A stretch of DNA of 7,254 bases from Deltaproteobacteria bacterium (GTDB lineage Bacteria; Desulfobacterota; DSM-4660; Desulfatiglandales; Desulfatiglandaceae). Made by a program: the position numbers and the translations under genes. The notes under the pieces are model-generated. The model was not told the DNA's origin and ran no database searches. It saw nothing but the letters and a program-made list of their open reading frames with translations. Below, one piece after another: positions 6,308 through 7,254 of the stretch. Position 1 is the first letter of the stretch; every line of letters starts with the position of its first letter. The stretch spans positions 1 to 7,254 of the forward strand of contig JAFDJF010000107.1 of NCBI GenBank assembly GCA_019307645.1, given 5' to 3'.

Positions 6308-7087
6308 ATGGGCGAGGAAATTGAAAATATTGTAATACAAGAGGGTGCTCCGGACTGGGTAGTAACATTTGGAGATCTGATGAGCCTTCTCCTTTGTTTT
6401 TTTGTCCTACTGCTGTCATTTTCTGAAATGGATAAGGCCAAGTACAAGGAAGTTGCCGGATCTCTGAAAAAGGCTTTCGGTGTTCAATACCGGGTAAAGA
6501 CCATGTCTGCTCCAAAAGGAATTTCAATGGTCGCCAAGGATTTTGATCAACCGCTTGTGCCGACGTTTGAAAGAGAAGAGTTCGTTGAAATGCAACTTAG
6601 ACAGGAAGAGCGTAATCAGGTTGGCCAACGACTGAAGGAGGAAATAGAAGAAAGTTTACAGGAAATGGAAGGCATGGAAGGTATGGAAGAGTTGATCGGT
6701 GTGGAGATCGGTGAAAATGAGGTGACCATCCGCATGATGGGGGAAACCGCGTTTGATTCAGGAAAAGCAGAAATCAGAGTATCCATGCTGCCCCTGCTGA
6801 AAAAGATCGCCGCAGTTCTAAGAGAACAGGAAGGCGAAATAACGGTTGTCGGCCACACCGATAACGTGCCAATACGTTGGGGCCAATTTAAATCCAATCT
6901 GGGCCTGTCCATGGCTCGGGCCGCGTCGGTCGCAGATTTACTGCTTAACCAGGGATCTGTTGCACCGGATAGGGTCTCGACCATGGGTTTTGGCGAGTAT
7001 CGGCCAATCGAAACAAATGATACCCCGGAGGGCAGGCAGAAAAACCGTAGAGTTGAGATCAAGCTGAAGTCCCAGCCTATTGAGTAA
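6308..7087 (+). CDS. motB: flagellar motor stator protein MotB (PomB-like, OmpA domain)
   Basis: Partner of MotA that supplies the ion-binding aspartate and anchors the stator to peptidoglycan. The protein is 259 aa. A short cytoplasmic N-terminus leads to a single membrane segment (about 17-38), TFGDLMSLLLCFFVLLLSFSEMD, with ion-binding Asp23. A plug and linker region (about 45-130) follows, shorter than the Vibrio PomB linker, and then an OmpA-type peptidoglycan-binding domain (about 130-256) with GHTDN at 182-186, the SNLGLSMARAASVADLL helix and NRRVEI at 247-252. Family knowledge puts the membrane anchor close to PomB, agreeing with PomA-like MotA. The linker is acidic and contains a tandem MEG-MEG-MEE (120-128) encoded by three near-identical 9-nt units (6665-6691). 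The start lies 3 nt after the motA stop, with GGAG at 6298-6301 inside the end of motA. Confidence 0.95.
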   Translation: MGEEIENIVIQEGAPDWVVTFGDLMSLLLCFFVLLLSFSEMDKAKYKEVAGSLKKAFGVQYRVKTMSAPKGISMVAKDFDQPLVPTFEREEFVEMQLRQEERNQVGQRLKEEIEESLQEMEGMEGMEELIGVEIGENEVTIRMMGETAFDSGKAEIRVSMLPLLKKIAAVLREQEGEITVVGHTDNVPIRWGQFKSNLGLSMARAASVADLLLNQGSVAPDRVSTMGFGEYRPIETNDTPEGRQKNRRVEIKLKSQPIE

Positions 7088-7113
7088 ACCCTAACGTTGC
7101 ATAAATCCTGTCG

Positions 7114-7254
7114 ACAAAAACCGTTTCACTCGCGCTATAGTGCATGAACTGCGTGTGTGGTCATGCTTTTCTGAACCTCATGTAGTGTGAACTACACTTC
7201 GGGCCAGAAAATCATGCCTACACACACATTTCACGCACTCTAACACGTTTTTGT
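7114..7254. repeat. large imperfect palindrome after motB, reaching the window edge
   Basis: Segments 7137-7173 and 7205-7241 are reverse complements at 30 of 37 positions, including exact runs such as CTTTTCTG-like/CAGAAAA at the inner end and a TGTGTG/CACACA block. The tip carries a perfect small hairpin, TGTAGT/ACTACA (7181-7186 and 7191-7196, loop GTGA). At the outer ends ACAAAAAC (7114-7121) pairs exactly with GTTTTTGT (7247-7254). The T-run at the right end and the A-run at the left would give a T-tract in either direction, so it could serve as a bidirectional terminator for motB. Its size suggests a dispersed MITE-like or structured element instead, possibly continuing past the window. 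Confidence 0.65.

Overview
The window looks like chromosomal DNA from a Gram-negative sulfate-reducer-type bacterium, most likely Desulfobacterota (former Deltaproteobacteria). This is inferred from the flavour of GyrA ([10 protein letters not shown] active-site segment, no acidic C-terminal tail), the PomAB-like flagellar stator, moderate GC content and spacers crowded with palindromic repeats. No search was run, so the assignment is tentative. All genes lie on the + strand.

Left part (1-3727): the last codons of a probable gyrB, a 174-nt spacer holding a GGTTCA-rich palindrome, a complete gyrA (DNA gyrase subunit A), a 77-nt spacer that is mostly one strong hairpin, then a complete gpsA (glycerol-3-phosphate dehydrogenase, phospholipid precursor supply). 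These are housekeeping genes with intact catalytic residues.

Middle (3728-4353): a spacer of about 625 nt with no convincing gene but dense structure. In order it holds a 166-bp MITE-like element with terminal inverted repeats and a perfect 8-bp flanking direct repeat, a pair of REP-like hairpins, a nested three-stem palindrome sharing a 13-nt word with the gyrB-gyrA spacer, a sigma-54-like -24/-12 sequence, and a hairpin that reads as an intrinsic terminator on the minus strand.

Right part (4354-7087): a tightly packed three-gene operon (gaps of 1 and 3 nt). It encodes a REC plus HD-GYP response regulator, expected to act on cyclic di-GMP but lacking several usual HD-GYP residues, followed by motA and motB of the PomA/PomB type. 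The likely logic is a phosphorylation-controlled c-di-GMP module co-expressed with the ion-driven flagellar stator; polar residues in MotA suggest sodium coupling. The window ends in a large imperfect palindrome (7114-7254) that may continue beyond the edge.

The genes are ordinary families. The less ordinary material is the set of unrelated palindromes, at least one in every spacer longer than 3 nt, the MITE with its target duplication, and the divergent HD-GYP protein coupled to the stator genes.
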